NCBI GenBank assembly: GCA_028284235.1
Contig: JANQSC010000051.1
Location: forward strand, 124,001-188,000
Source of the DNA: Opitutaceae bacterium
GTDB taxonomy: Bacteria > Verrucomicrobiota > Verrucomicrobiia > Opitutales > Opitutaceae
Direction of reading: 5' to 3'
Length of the DNA stretch: 64,000 nucleotides
The notes below the pieces were generated by a model. It searched no databases. It was not told where the DNA came from and saw nothing but the letters and a program-made list of their open reading frames with translations. A program made the position numbers and the translations under genes. Numbering within the stretch: the first letter of the stretch is position 1; each line of letters starts with the position of its first letter. Shown here one piece after another: positions 18,681 through 28,008 of this stretch.

Positions 18681-19463
18681 ATGGCTCCTCAAGATAGTTT
18701 GCGTGATTTGAGTGACGTCGCAGAGCGCGCTTGCCTGTCAGCGGGTGAAGCGCTTGCGGGATGCCTCGAACGCGAAGTTGTTGGCCTGGAGCATGATCTA
18801 AAGTCCGAGGCGGATCAAGTGGCTGATGGAGCGATTCGCCGGATTTTGGAGCCGACGGGAATCCCGATTCTAAGCGAAGAGGGGCCTGCGGTTTCCAGGG
18901 AGTGTTTGGATTCCCGGTTGTGGATCGTGGATCCGCTGGACGGGACGATCAATTTCGAGAAGGGGATTCCGATTCACTGTGTTTCTATTGCGCTGTGGGA
19001 CGATCGGCGGCCGGTTTTCGGGATCGTCTACGACTGCTGCGCGGACGAACTCCTGGTCGGTGGCTCGGGAATGCCCGCTCGTTGTGGCGAAACATCCATG
19101 TCGGTTTCTAACGTCCGTTCTCCGGGCGAGTCGGTGCTCGCGACGGGCTTTCCAAGCGGCAGGAGCTATGAAGAAACCGATCTTCTCGGCTTTGTGAAGC
19201 GCGTGCAGCGATTTCGCAAGACGCGCTTGTTCGGTTCCGCAGCCTGGTCGCTCGCGTCGGTCGCGAGAGGGCGTGTGGACGCGTATTGGGAAGAGGACAT
19301 TTACTTGTGGGATGTCGCGGCGGGGATTGCTCTGGTTCAGGGCGCCGGGGGATGCGCGCGCTATGGGGAGGTGGACTGGGAAACGATGAAGTTGACTGTC
19401 ACGGCCGCAGGGACGTCGGAGCTGCTTTCGGCGATGCGGGAATCGGATTTGGGGCTCGGTTGA
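18681..19463 (+). CDS. Inositol monophosphatase family protein
   Basis: 260-aa metal-dependent phosphatase. The three metal-site motifs are present: ILSEE (E66, E67), WIVDPLDGTINF (D84, D87) and WDVAAG near residue 213. The DPLDGTxNF form favours IMPase-type sugar phosphatases over CysQ (DPLDGTKEF). ATG 18681 is chosen for the GGGGGA directly upstream; the frame is open 33 codons further. As first gene of the glycan locus and 69 nt before a cytidylyltransferase, it probably dephosphorylates a sugar-phosphate intermediate; a role in removing PAP from sulfotransfer is a weaker alternative. Confidence 0.82.
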   Translation: MAPQDSLRDLSDVAERACLSAGEALAGCLEREVVGLEHDLKSEADQVADGAIRRILEPTGIPILSEEGPAVSRECLDSRLWIVDPLDGTINFEKGIPIHCVSIALWDDRRPVFGIVYDCCADELLVGGSGMPARCGETSMSVSNVRSPGESVLATGFPSGRSYEETDLLGFVKRVQRFRKTRLFGSAAWSLASVARGRVDAYWEEDIYLWDVAAGIALVQGAGGCARYGEVDWETMKLTVTAAGTSELLSAMRESDLGLG

Positions 19464-19532
19464 TTGAAATGGGCGCGGTGGCGTGTTTTCGCTGGCGCGA
19501 CGGGCTTCGAAGTTTGTAGGCTGTGCCGCTTA

Positions 19533-20231
19533 ATGAATATCGCGATGATCCCCGCCCGAATGGGCAGCCAACGTCTTGTCAGGAAAAACCTCCGGAGAAT
19601 CCGAAACGAACCGCTTATCACGCACGCGATTCGAAAGTGCAAAGAGGCGGGCTGCTTTGATGAGATTTGGGTGAATTCTGAACATAAGCAGTTTGGGGAG
19701 ATTGCTAAGGAGGAGGGGGTTTCATTTCATCAAAGGCCTGCGGAACTGGCGAACTCGGTGGCGACGAGCGAGCAGTATGTTGCCGAGTTTTTGCATGCGC
19801 GTGAATGCGACGCGGTTTTTCAGGTGCACAGCATTGCACCATTGCTCTCGATCGAGGATATCGCGGGATTCGTCGATCGGATGAAGCGAGGCGATGTGGA
19901 TTGCCTGTTAAGCGTGGAGAACATCCAAATAGAATGCGCGCTCAATGGGGAGGCGTTGAACTTTTCTTTTTCGTCCAAAACGAATTCTCAAGATCTCGAT
20001 CCGGTCCAGCGTATTTGCTGGTCCATTACAGGATGGGATCGATCGCGGTATTTGGACGCGCGCTTGAAGGGGCAATGCGCGACCTACTGCGGGCGGGTGG
20101 GGTTTCATTCGCTGAACGCGTTAGCGTCTCACGTGGTGAAAACCGAGGAGGATCTCAACATCGCGGCTGCGTTGTTTCCTTTGTTGTTTCCGGATACCGA
20201 CAGCTATGCGAGGAGCGGAGGAGGCTTATGA
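19533..20231 (+). CDS. Cytidylyltransferase (acylneuraminate / KDO type)
   Basis: 232-aa nucleotidyltransferase that activates a sugar, most likely as its CMP derivative. The N-terminal signature IPARMGSQRLVRKNLR matches the PARxGSKRxxxKN loop of CMP-NeuAc synthetases, and the strand VFQVHSIAPLLS corresponds to the product-binding region. No NeuB-like synthase lies nearby, so the sugar is not clearly a nonulosonate. The stop overlaps the start of the SIS-domain gene by 4 nt (ATGA), implying coupled translation. Confidence 0.85.
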   Translation: MNIAMIPARMGSQRLVRKNLRRIRNEPLITHAIRKCKEAGCFDEIWVNSEHKQFGEIAKEEGVSFHQRPAELANSVATSEQYVAEFLHARECDAVFQVHSIAPLLSIEDIAGFVDRMKRGDVDCLLSVENIQIECALNGEALNFSFSSKTNSQDLDPVQRICWSITGWDRSRYLDARLKGQCATYCGRVGFHSLNALASHVVKTEEDLNIAAALFPLLFPDTDSYARSGGGL

Positions 20232-20821
20232 GCGGGTCGAACTACTACTCCGAGTATCGCGCGGCGCTGAGCGCAGCGCTGGCAGGCTTGGAAGTGGCCG
20301 CCCGATCGGGAGACCGTATAGAAAACGACGAGGCGTTTGAAATACTGTGCGGCAAGTCTCAGGCGATACGGGAGGCGGGCAGGTACCAGTTTCTTTGCGG
20401 GAATGGAGCGAGTGCCGCGTTCGCCAATCACATGGCGCTCGACTGGACGAAGACGGCCGGAGTGCCTACCCTGTCATTCAGCGATTCGGCGTTGTTGACC
20501 GCGATGGGCAACGATCTCGGCTATGAGAACGCGTTTAGCGCTCCCCTAAGTTGGTATGCAAAAAGTGGTGACTTGCTGGTGACGATCAGCTCATCGGGGA
20601 ATTCTCCCAACATTCTATCGACGATTGAAACGGCCCGTTCGAAGGGGATGGAGATCGTGACGTTTTCCGGGATGGGCTCGGACAACGAATCTCGGTCGCT
20701 GGGCGATCTGAATTTCTATGTCCCTGGGGGAACCTACGGGATAACGGAGTCGGCCCATCAGGCGCTGCTGCACGTGTGGCTGGATAAGTTCGTAGGGGTA
20801 TCGTACAAGAGCGGCCATTGA
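20228..20821 (+). CDS. SIS-domain phosphosugar isomerase (GmhA-like)
   Basis: 197 aa, the length of GmhA, which turns sedoheptulose 7-phosphate into D-glycero-heptose 7-phosphate. The SIS phosphate-binding pattern is seen in YQFLCGNGASAAFANHMALDW and in LVTISSSGNSPNIL. The GmhA-type assignment is by length and by its partner genes; a different ketose/aldose substrate is possible. Overlaps the cytidylyltransferase upstream and is 1 nt from the dehydrogenase downstream. Confidence 0.82.
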   Translation: MSGSNYYSEYRAALSAALAGLEVAARSGDRIENDEAFEILCGKSQAIREAGRYQFLCGNGASAAFANHMALDWTKTAGVPTLSFSDSALLTAMGNDLGYENAFSAPLSWYAKSGDLLVTISSSGNSPNILSTIETARSKGMEIVTFSGMGSDNESRSLGDLNFYVPGGTYGITESAHQALLHVWLDKFVGVSYKSGH

Positions 20822-20822
20822 A

Positions 20823-21635
20823 ATGAAGATTTGGAAAAACACCAATACGCTCGATTCGTTTCTCCCTGAGTTGCAGGAGGTGTCGCCTCCAAACGAGGCG
20901 GAAGTCGCGGTGCTGGGAAGCAAGGCGATCGATCTCGACGCGTTCCCTCGGTTGAAGGGGATTTTCAAGTGCGGGGTGGGCATGGACAATGTGCCGTTCG
21001 ACGACTGCCGGGATCGGGACATCGAAGTGGGGCTCCCTTCGGAAAGAACTCGGGAGGTTATATACAACGAGACTGCGAGTTTTTCGACGGCGCTGGTGTT
21101 TCGGATGCTCTATGCGGAAATCGGGTCGCTGGCCAATTGGAATAAGATTCGTAGAACGTATTCAAAGAACAGAGTCGTTCTAGTGATTGGAAACGGCAAC
21201 ATTGGGAGTCGAGTTGCCGATCGGCTTAGGCCTGCAGTGCAAGTCGAGACCTTTGATATTTTGGAGAATCCTATGGAAAAACTGGATACGCTTTTGCCCG
21301 TCGCCGATGTGGCAACTTTACATATACCCTTGAACGACGAGAATGAGCGGTTTTTTGGACAGGAGAAGCTTGCGTTAATGAAAGACGGTGCGTGTTTGGT
21401 TAATGCGGCGCGTGGTCCCATTGTCGACGAGGAGGCGTTGTTCACGGAGATCGAGTCGGGGCGTTTACGGGCGGCGTTCGATGTTTTTTGGGAGGAGCCT
21501 TATAAGGGGAAACTGGCGAAATTCCATCCGGATCGTTTTTATATGACGCCCCATGTCGCCAGTTCGTGCATTGATTTCGCGAAAGGGCTGGCGGATGACT
21601 TCCTCGCGTTTAGAGAGGGGTTGAGGAATGATTAA
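20823..21635 (+). CDS. D-isomer specific 2-hydroxyacid dehydrogenase
   Basis: 270-aa NAD-dependent oxidoreductase, somewhat short for the family (about 310-330). The Rossmann motif VIGNGNIGSRVADRL lies near residue 120, and the catalytic region includes LVNAARGPIVDEEAL and a late HVASS histidine. The catalytic arginine/glutamate pair is only partly recognisable (NAARG, FWEEP). It probably oxidises or reduces a sugar-acid intermediate. Overlaps the next gene by 8 nt. Confidence 0.82.
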   Translation: MKIWKNTNTLDSFLPELQEVSPPNEAEVAVLGSKAIDLDAFPRLKGIFKCGVGMDNVPFDDCRDRDIEVGLPSERTREVIYNETASFSTALVFRMLYAEIGSLANWNKIRRTYSKNRVVLVIGNGNIGSRVADRLRPAVQVETFDILENPMEKLDTLLPVADVATLHIPLNDENERFFGQEKLALMKDGACLVNAARGPIVDEEALFTEIESGRLRAAFDVFWEEPYKGKLAKFHPDRFYMTPHVASSCIDFAKGLADDFLAFREGLRND

Positions 21636-22644
21636 GGCGGCGATTATCGGTTTTGGAAAAATGGGTCGTATTCGGGCCCGTTGTATACAGGAGAGTGGTC
21701 GAGCGGAGTTGGTTGCGATCTACGATCCCAATCGAGTCGAGGAGGCTCCATGCGAGTTAGCGCGTTCCGAGGACGAGTTGTTCGAGAACCCCGAAATCGA
21801 TGTTGTCTTCGTGTGCACGCCCAATTTCCGCATTCCGGAGTTGGTGATTCGCGGCTTGCAAAGCGGCAAGCACGTGTTTGCGGAGAAGCCGCCCGCGTTC
21901 AGTGGGTCGCAAGTGGAGGAGATCCGCCGTGTCGAGTCGGGTTCCGAGGGTTGTAAACTCATGTACGGATTCAACCATCGGCATCACAAGAGTATTCAGA
22001 AAATGAAGTCGATCATCGATTCCGGCGACATGGGTCGGGTTCTTTGGATGCGCGGGCGGTACGGAAAGGAAGTGGACGAATCGTATTTCGATACTTGGCG
22101 CGCGGATCCCGAGCTCGCGGGCGGAGGCATCATGCTGGATCAAGGTATCCATATGTTGGATTTATTTCTGTTTTTCTGCGATGATTTCGACGAGGTACAT
22201 TCGCTCGTTTCCAACCTCTATTGGAAAAAGGAGGGTCTTGAGGACAATGTATTCGCGATTTTCCGAAACAGCGAGTCGGGCGTTTGCGCGTCGTTGCACT
22301 CGACCATGACGCAGTGGCGGTACCTCTTCTCCTTGGAGATTTTTATGGAGGGCGGGGCTCTTATTCTCAACGGACTCAAGACTTCGTCTGGAGTTTATGG
22401 GGACGAGGATTTGGCGATTAAGCGCAACGATTCCCACGCGGCGGGCGGGTTCTCGCAGGAGGAGCACATTATATATCATACCGACACGTCTTGGGCGTCG
22501 GAGGTGTCGCATTTTTTCGACTGCATAGAACACCGGCGTTCAATTGAGAATGGAAGTTCGAAAGACGCGTTGACTTTGATGCGCATGATGGACCGGATTT
22601 ATGAGGATAAAAACGACTCGAGGAACGGTGGAACGGGGGATTGA
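21628..22644 (+). CDS. Gfo/Idh/MocA family sugar oxidoreductase
   Basis: 338-aa NAD(P)-dependent dehydrogenase. N-terminal Rossmann motif IIGFGKMGRIRARC, the EKPPAFSG loop (equivalent of EKP with the conserved lysine) and the GFNHRHHKSI and GGIMLDQGIHMLDL motifs are typical. It acts on a nucleotide sugar or free sugar of unknown identity. Fits the sugar-modification operon that begins with the phosphatase gene. Confidence 0.88.
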   Translation: MIKAAIIGFGKMGRIRARCIQESGRAELVAIYDPNRVEEAPCELARSEDELFENPEIDVVFVCTPNFRIPELVIRGLQSGKHVFAEKPPAFSGSQVEEIRRVESGSEGCKLMYGFNHRHHKSIQKMKSIIDSGDMGRVLWMRGRYGKEVDESYFDTWRADPELAGGGIMLDQGIHMLDLFLFFCDDFDEVHSLVSNLYWKKEGLEDNVFAIFRNSESGVCASLHSTMTQWRYLFSLEIFMEGGALILNGLKTSSGVYGDEDLAIKRNDSHAAGGFSQEEHIIYHTDTSWASEVSHFFDCIEHRRSIENGSSKDALTLMRMMDRIYEDKNDSRNGGTGD

Positions 22645-22646
22645 GA

Positions 22647-24629
22647 TTGTCTGATTCCGACATGGCTCGCTCATCTTATTTTTCCGTGGTTTTGGCGACT
22701 TACAATCACGAGTCGCATCTAACTGGCTGCATCGGGTCGGTTCTTGCCCAAGAAAGCGATGACTTCGAGTTCATCATCGTAAACGATGGATCTACGGACG
22801 GTACTCGGGAAATCGTCGAGCGCTTCGCGGCTCAGCACCCAAAAACGATCGTGGCTATCCATTTGAGTGAAAACGGTGGACAGGCGAGAGCTCTGAATCG
22901 CGGGATTGATAAAGCGGTCGGCGAGTTGGTGGCGTTTATCGATAGTGACGACCGGTGGTATCCAAATAAACTGGATACGGTTAAGGCGACGTTTGGAGAT
23001 CCTAGCGAGGTCGCGTTTCACCAGCACAATCTGGACATTGTCGGGGGCAGCTCGCGTTCGGGCGAGCGGTTTTGCCGAACGTTGAAGGTTGGCGACTTGT
23101 ACTCGGAGGAAGGCGACGCTGGCGATAGGGTCACGCTCAGTTCGATGGCGCCGACTTCGGGTCTGACGTTTTCGGCCCGAGCATTGAGATTGATGGGGCC
23201 AATACCCGAGAGTTTTCGGCTGTGCGCGGACGCGTTTATGCGTCGGGCCGCGCTGCCGTTTGGCAGAGTTTCGGGGGTTGATCTGTGTTGCGGGTCCTAT
23301 GGCGTGCATGCGAACAATAGTACGGTTGGGAATGCGTCGTTTGACTCGGACCTGTTCGTGAGCGATCTCTTGCGGCCGGAGCTCAATGCGTTTTTTCAAC
23401 GGGCGAAAATCCCGGTCGAGCTGCGGGGGGCGGAAGAGCGGTCGCCCTTGCGACTTCTTTGCCTGAGAAGTGGTGATCGGGTATTGTTGGCCCGCTCGGC
23501 CCCGCCCGGGCGAATTCGGGAATTGGTAGCCGAGTTGAAGGCGGTGGTTGCGGATGTAGAAATCGACCTTCTGGTGCAGTCGTCGATGCGGGAGGCGTTT
23601 TCGGCCTTGCCCGTTGGTTTAGTCGAGATCCCTCCGGGACCGATTGATGCCAGCGTGTTTTCAAAACGAATGCGAGAGCAGCTGCGAGCGATTGGCTATG
23701 CGTGCGCCCTTGTTCCCTATCTCAATGATGATGGGTCGGGGTATGAAAATGTGGATACGGCGATTGAAAGCCTTGGCTTGGATTGCCCAGTGATAGGTGT
23801 TGGCGGAAAAGGCGGATTGAAGTCCGTGGGGAATGAGGTTGTCGAACCGAGTCGCAAGGTTGCTCGGAAGCGCTTTGGGTCGTGGGCGGATTTGCGAGGC
23901 GTCCATGCCGGAAAGCGGGCCTTCGTAGTGGGAAATGGACCGAGCTTGCGGCTCGAGGATCTCAAGCGGCTGGAAGGAGAGATCACATTCGCCTCGAACA
24001 AGATTTATTTGGCGTATGACTCTATCGATTGGCGTCCAAGCTACTACACGGTGTGCGACCACATGGTCGCACGGCAAAACTGCGACCGCATTCGTTTGTT
24101 GGATTCGAAAATGTTGTTGCCCGTTTCCCTACAAGGTTTCGATTGCGCGAATTCTTCGGCGCTTTGGTATCCGGAGCTGAGTGGAAACGAGTCGTTTAGG
24201 GACGAGCCTGTGGAGGCGCTTGATAGCGAGCGCTTCGGGTTCAGCAAAGAGGCGGTTTTCGGATTGCATGGGGGATACACTGTCTTGTACCACCAACTAC
24301 AGCTTGCGTATCATATGGGAATTCGGGAGGTCTATTTCTTGGGAGTGGATTTTTCGTTCTCAGTTCCGGATTCGAGGGTAGTGGATGAGCGATTCGACGA
24401 CGCCGCGCATCGCGACGCGGTGGTCTCTGAGGGAGAGGTGAATCATTTTCATCCCGATTATCGAAAAGCGGGCGAACGGTGGACCCTACCGCGGCTCGAC
24501 TTGCAGGCGCTTGCGTTTCAAAGAGCCCGGTCGGTGTTCGAAGCCGATGGGGGGTCGCTGCGAAACGCGTCGCGCGCGACCGAGCTTGCGGCGTTGGAAC
24601 GGGTGGATCTCGACTCCCTTTTACTCTAG
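22647..24629 (+). CDS. GT2 glycosyltransferase fused to DUF115 (MptE/Maf-like) domain
   Basis: About 660-aa fusion. Residues 1-230 are a GT-A family 2 transferase (VVLATYNHESHL, IVNDGSTDGT, DXD-type FIDSDDRWYP). A middle region (about 250-400) begins with a DRVLLARSAPPGR segment that I cannot name. The C-terminal 240 residues are DUF115 (VVGNGPSL, FASNKIYLAYD, YFLGVDFSF), a domain also found in motility-associated flagellin glycosyltransferases. A TTG at 22647 lies 6 nt after GGGGGA and is used as start; ATG 22662 is the alternative. A paralog follows directly. Cytoplasmic, probable role in glycan assembly or protein glycosylation. Confidence 0.82.
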   Translation: MSDSDMARSSYFSVVLATYNHESHLTGCIGSVLAQESDDFEFIIVNDGSTDGTREIVERFAAQHPKTIVAIHLSENGGQARALNRGIDKAVGELVAFIDSDDRWYPNKLDTVKATFGDPSEVAFHQHNLDIVGGSSRSGERFCRTLKVGDLYSEEGDAGDRVTLSSMAPTSGLTFSARALRLMGPIPESFRLCADAFMRRAALPFGRVSGVDLCCGSYGVHANNSTVGNASFDSDLFVSDLLRPELNAFFQRAKIPVELRGAEERSPLRLLCLRSGDRVLLARSAPPGRIRELVAELKAVVADVEIDLLVQSSMREAFSALPVGLVEIPPGPIDASVFSKRMREQLRAIGYACALVPYLNDDGSGYENVDTAIESLGLDCPVIGVGGKGGLKSVGNEVVEPSRKVARKRFGSWADLRGVHAGKRAFVVGNGPSLRLEDLKRLEGEITFASNKIYLAYDSIDWRPSYYTVCDHMVARQNCDRIRLLDSKMLLPVSLQGFDCANSSALWYPELSGNESFRDEPVEALDSERFGFSKEAVFGLHGGYTVLYHQLQLAYHMGIREVYFLGVDFSFSVPDSRVVDERFDDAAHRDAVVSEGEVNHFHPDYRKAGERWTLPRLDLQALAFQRARSVFEADGGSLRNASRATELAALERVDLDSLLL

Positions 24630-24797
24630 TTGCGCAGGTGTGCATGGGGGTTGCTTGCGTTTTAGCCTTTCGATGGGCCAAAGACGGAGCATTTACACAA
24701 TTTTAGCGCGATATCGCTGCTTGTTGATTGCCGTAGATGAAGATGGGCTGAACATTAATCCTGTTTTAATGAACGAGTGCCCAGGCCGTTCGTATAG

Positions 24798-26822
24798 ATG
24801 GGTCTCTCGACCCCAAGCTACATGGAAATACAGGTCTCAGTTGTACTCGCGGTATACAATGGAGAGGCGTATTTGGGAGAGGCGGTCGAGTCAGTGCTCG
24901 CCCAGACTTTTCGCGCGTTTGAATTGATCGTTGTCGACGATGGATCGACGGATGGGACTGCCGAGGTGTTGGAGCGATTCCGCTTCGCGGAACCGGATCG
25001 GGTAAGGGTCATTCAACTTGATGAGAATTCGGGACAAGGGGAAGCGTTCAATCGAGGGATTGCCGTTGCCCGAGGGAAGCTCGTTTCGTTCATGGATTGC
25101 GACGATTTTTGGTTCCCTGAAAAGTTGGAATGCGTCGATTCCGACTTTGGCGATCCCGATAAAGTCGCCTTGCACCAGCATCATTTGGGACTTTTCGAGG
25201 ACGGGAATCTTCTGAAGTCGAACTATTGTCCGGCTCTTTCAATCGGAGATGTCTTCGGGGCGTCTAAGCACTCGAATCGACTGTCTAACTTTGTGCCGAC
25301 GTCGGGGCTCACGTTTTCGAAGCGGGCGTTGGACCAAGTCGGCGCAATTCCCGCTTCGTTTCGGATTTGCGCGGATGGCTATCTGACGCGGACGGCGATA
25401 TGCTTTGGTCGCGTCTCGGGAACGGACCGGGCGTTGGGCGCGTACCGTATCCACGAAAGCAATCACACCTTCCAAAACGAGTCGTTCGACAATGATAAGT
25501 ACGTGCGTGGGCTGCTTGTTCCTGAGCTCAACGCTTTCTACGCGCGGCGCCATATTTCACACCGTGTCCAGTTGGACGATGGATCGGAGACTTTCGATTT
25601 AAGCGACGGGCGCGCCTCGATTGACGCCTTGAATCTCGCGCAGGGCGACCGCGTGGTCGTTGTCCGCTCCGCTCCGCCGAGGCGTTTGAAGCCGATCTTG
25701 GCCATATTGCTGGAACGCGGTCTACGAGTGGATCTACTTGTGCAGGAGGGAATCGAACGGGAGTTCGCTATGGAAGGAGTGACGCTCCACCAGATCCCGG
25801 CTGGACCGATGAGCGCGGAGACGATTTCGACAGAGTTGGAGCAGGCGCTGATAAAGATAGATCCGAAGTGCCTGTTGATCGTCTACAATGGGACCAGTCC
25901 GAAACCGTACCAGAACATGCACTTGGTTCTTGCGGGTCTCTCGTTGGAGTGCCCGATCGTCGGGCTTTCGACTCTGGGCACGCTGCATCCGTTGGATCGA
26001 GTCGCAGTGAAGCAGCAAGGCGAGCAGCCCGCTGATCGAGAGGTGAGCCAGAGATTCTCAAACCCTCCGCCGCGCCATTTCGACCGCAACGACAATCGCC
26101 TTCTCGAAATGAAGGATCTATTTTCAGGGAGACGCGCCTTTTTGATCGGCAACGGGCCCAGTTTGAAAATGGAGGATCTGGACTGCCTGAAGGACGAGGT
26201 GACGATTGCTTCCAACAAGATTTTCTTGGCGTACGATTCCACAGAATGGCGCCCGACGGTCTACAGCATGTGCGACGAGGTGGTCGCCCGCAACAACGAG
26301 GAGACGGTTCGGGAGCTCCCCCATCTGAAAATTTTCGCGGACAGCGTTCGCAAGTACCTTTGGACCGACAGCGACGCGGTATTTCTTAATCCTAAGCAGT
26401 CGCGCGACCCGCAGGACGATGTGATTGGCTGGGACCTGATTCGAGGCGCGAACGCGGGCCACTCCGTTCTAAATCTCTCTATAAAGATCGCCTACTGGAT
26501 GGGGATTCGAGAGCTCTACATCATTGGGGCGGATCATCATTTTATTGTTCCGGACACCAAGACAGGCGAACGGATTATGAACAACGACGTGATCGTCTCG
26601 ACCGGCGAACGCAATCACTTCCACGCGGGCTATCGACCGGCAGGGGAAACCTGGACCGTCCCCAAGTTCGCTGAAATGGAGGCGGACTTTGCGGAGTCCA
26701 AACGGATCCTCGAAAGCGCGGGTGGCCGAATCTGGAACGCGTCGCGATTTTCGAAACTCGAAGTCTTCGAACGAGCGGATCTGGATGAAGTTCTCGCCCA
26801 GGATTTGGCGCCAAAAGTATGA
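24798..26822 (+). CDS. GT2-DUF115 fusion protein, paralog of the preceding gene
   Basis: 674 aa with the same three-part layout: GT2 domain (VVLAVYNGEAYLGEAV, VVDDGSTDGTAEV, FMDCDDFWFP), middle region (DRVVVVRSAPPRR) and DUF115 domain (LIGNGPSLKMEDL, ASNKIFLAYDSTEWRP, YIIGADHHF). The two proteins align along their whole length, so this is a tandem duplication that has diverged. A second ATG at 24822 may be the real start. The 168 bp before it contain no other gene. Acceptors may differ between the two. Confidence 0.82.
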   Translation: MGLSTPSYMEIQVSVVLAVYNGEAYLGEAVESVLAQTFRAFELIVVDDGSTDGTAEVLERFRFAEPDRVRVIQLDENSGQGEAFNRGIAVARGKLVSFMDCDDFWFPEKLECVDSDFGDPDKVALHQHHLGLFEDGNLLKSNYCPALSIGDVFGASKHSNRLSNFVPTSGLTFSKRALDQVGAIPASFRICADGYLTRTAICFGRVSGTDRALGAYRIHESNHTFQNESFDNDKYVRGLLVPELNAFYARRHISHRVQLDDGSETFDLSDGRASIDALNLAQGDRVVVVRSAPPRRLKPILAILLERGLRVDLLVQEGIEREFAMEGVTLHQIPAGPMSAETISTELEQALIKIDPKCLLIVYNGTSPKPYQNMHLVLAGLSLECPIVGLSTLGTLHPLDRVAVKQQGEQPADREVSQRFSNPPPRHFDRNDNRLLEMKDLFSGRRAFLIGNGPSLKMEDLDCLKDEVTIASNKIFLAYDSTEWRPTVYSMCDEVVARNNEETVRELPHLKIFADSVRKYLWTDSDAVFLNPKQSRDPQDDVIGWDLIRGANAGHSVLNLSIKIAYWMGIRELYIIGADHHFIVPDTKTGERIMNNDVIVSTGERNHFHAGYRPAGETWTVPKFAEMEADFAESKRILESAGGRIWNASRFSKLEVFERADLDEVLAQDLAPKV

Positions 26823-26844
26823 ATCGTATCAATAATGTGAATAT

Positions 26845-28008
26845 ATGAAAACCCAAGAAGCCGTTCCCGTTGAATATCGACCCTTAGTTTCCAAGAGCAA
26901 TTGGGTGCACCTGAGCGTGGAGCTCACGAGCAAGTGCAACTTGCGATGCGTATATTGCGGTAAAAGCAAAGACTCCTACAACGCTCTCCCGGGCCATGAC
27001 GAGCACATGGCGGATGCGGTGAGCAGTCGGATCGTCGACCTTGCCCAGGAGTTGGAGTTCAACGAGGTCAATTTCAATGGGACTGGGGAGATCAGCATTT
27101 TTCCAGGCTGGACGGAGACGATCGACGATTTCAAAAAACGCTCCCGTTCGAAACTCTACGTGGTTACGAATTTCGCCAAGTCGCTTTCGGAGGAGGAGCT
27201 CGACGCGTTCCTCAAGCTGGACCGCATATACATTAGCGTGGATACATCCGATCGCGAGTTGCTCATGCACATTCGCCGCAAGGTGGACGTGCGTATGATC
27301 ACGCACAACATCGCCCGCCTCCGCCAAAAGGGCATACTGGAGAATCGGAAAGTCCCCTGGCTTCGGTTCAATTGCGTCGTTAGCGACTTGAGCGGGAAAC
27401 GGCTGCACGAACTCGCGGCGTTTGCGGTGGCTGTGGGGGTGGATGAAATCGAGATGTTCCCGATGAATGGGTGCCTGAATGACGCGGAAGGCTATCCACG
27501 CCCGCCCAGTTCGCTCGACAGCGAGCGAATGCGCGAGATCGCGGAGCAAGCGCTACAAGCAAAACAGCTTTTGGAGGCGCACGGTAAGAAGTTAAAGGTC
27601 ACGGAGGAGTTGAAGCGACTGATGGGGGAAGTCCATCCAGAATGGTCGAGTGGCGGCAAAGCGCTCGAGGGCGTCGAAGACTCCGAGGAGGAAATTTTCA
27701 AGGCCCCGAAACTGCCGGAAGAGGGCGTTGAGACAAGACTGTGCCTTCAACCCTGGCGCCGTTTGCTCGCGGGCGCGGACGGGCGTGTTTATCCCTGTTG
27801 TCGCAAAGCCGAAGTACTGGGCAATCTCAACGAGCAAACCGTTCAAGAAGTCGTAAGCGACACTCCGTTGATGGAGTTGCGACAAGCGCTCTTGGACGGA
27901 AATCTCAAAGGGACGATTTGTCGGGCGTGCGCGAATGCTCCGATAGGGACAGTGGAGGAGATGCAATCTCGTATCGAGGAATTGGTCGGTCCAGAGAATG
28001 GCCAGTAG
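26845..28008 (+). CDS. Radical SAM/SPASM protein
   Basis: 387 aa. The 4Fe-4S SAM site is C31-x3-C35-x2-C38 (CNLRCVYC). The C-terminal SPASM region has CLQPWRRLLAGADGRVYPCC, then a GNLNE stretch and CRAC, giving cysteines for auxiliary clusters. Such proteins modify peptides, sugars or cofactors; in glycan loci they are often found near glycosyl- and sulfotransferases. Overlaps the DUF6473 gene by 11 nt. Substrate not predictable. Confidence 0.85.
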   Translation: MKTQEAVPVEYRPLVSKSNWVHLSVELTSKCNLRCVYCGKSKDSYNALPGHDEHMADAVSSRIVDLAQELEFNEVNFNGTGEISIFPGWTETIDDFKKRSRSKLYVVTNFAKSLSEEELDAFLKLDRIYISVDTSDRELLMHIRRKVDVRMITHNIARLRQKGILENRKVPWLRFNCVVSDLSGKRLHELAAFAVAVGVDEIEMFPMNGCLNDAEGYPRPPSSLDSERMREIAEQALQAKQLLEAHGKKLKVTEELKRLMGEVHPEWSSGGKALEGVEDSEEEIFKAPKLPEEGVETRLCLQPWRRLLAGADGRVYPCCRKAEVLGNLNEQTVQEVVSDTPLMELRQALLDGNLKGTICRACANAPIGTVEEMQSRIEELVGPENGQ

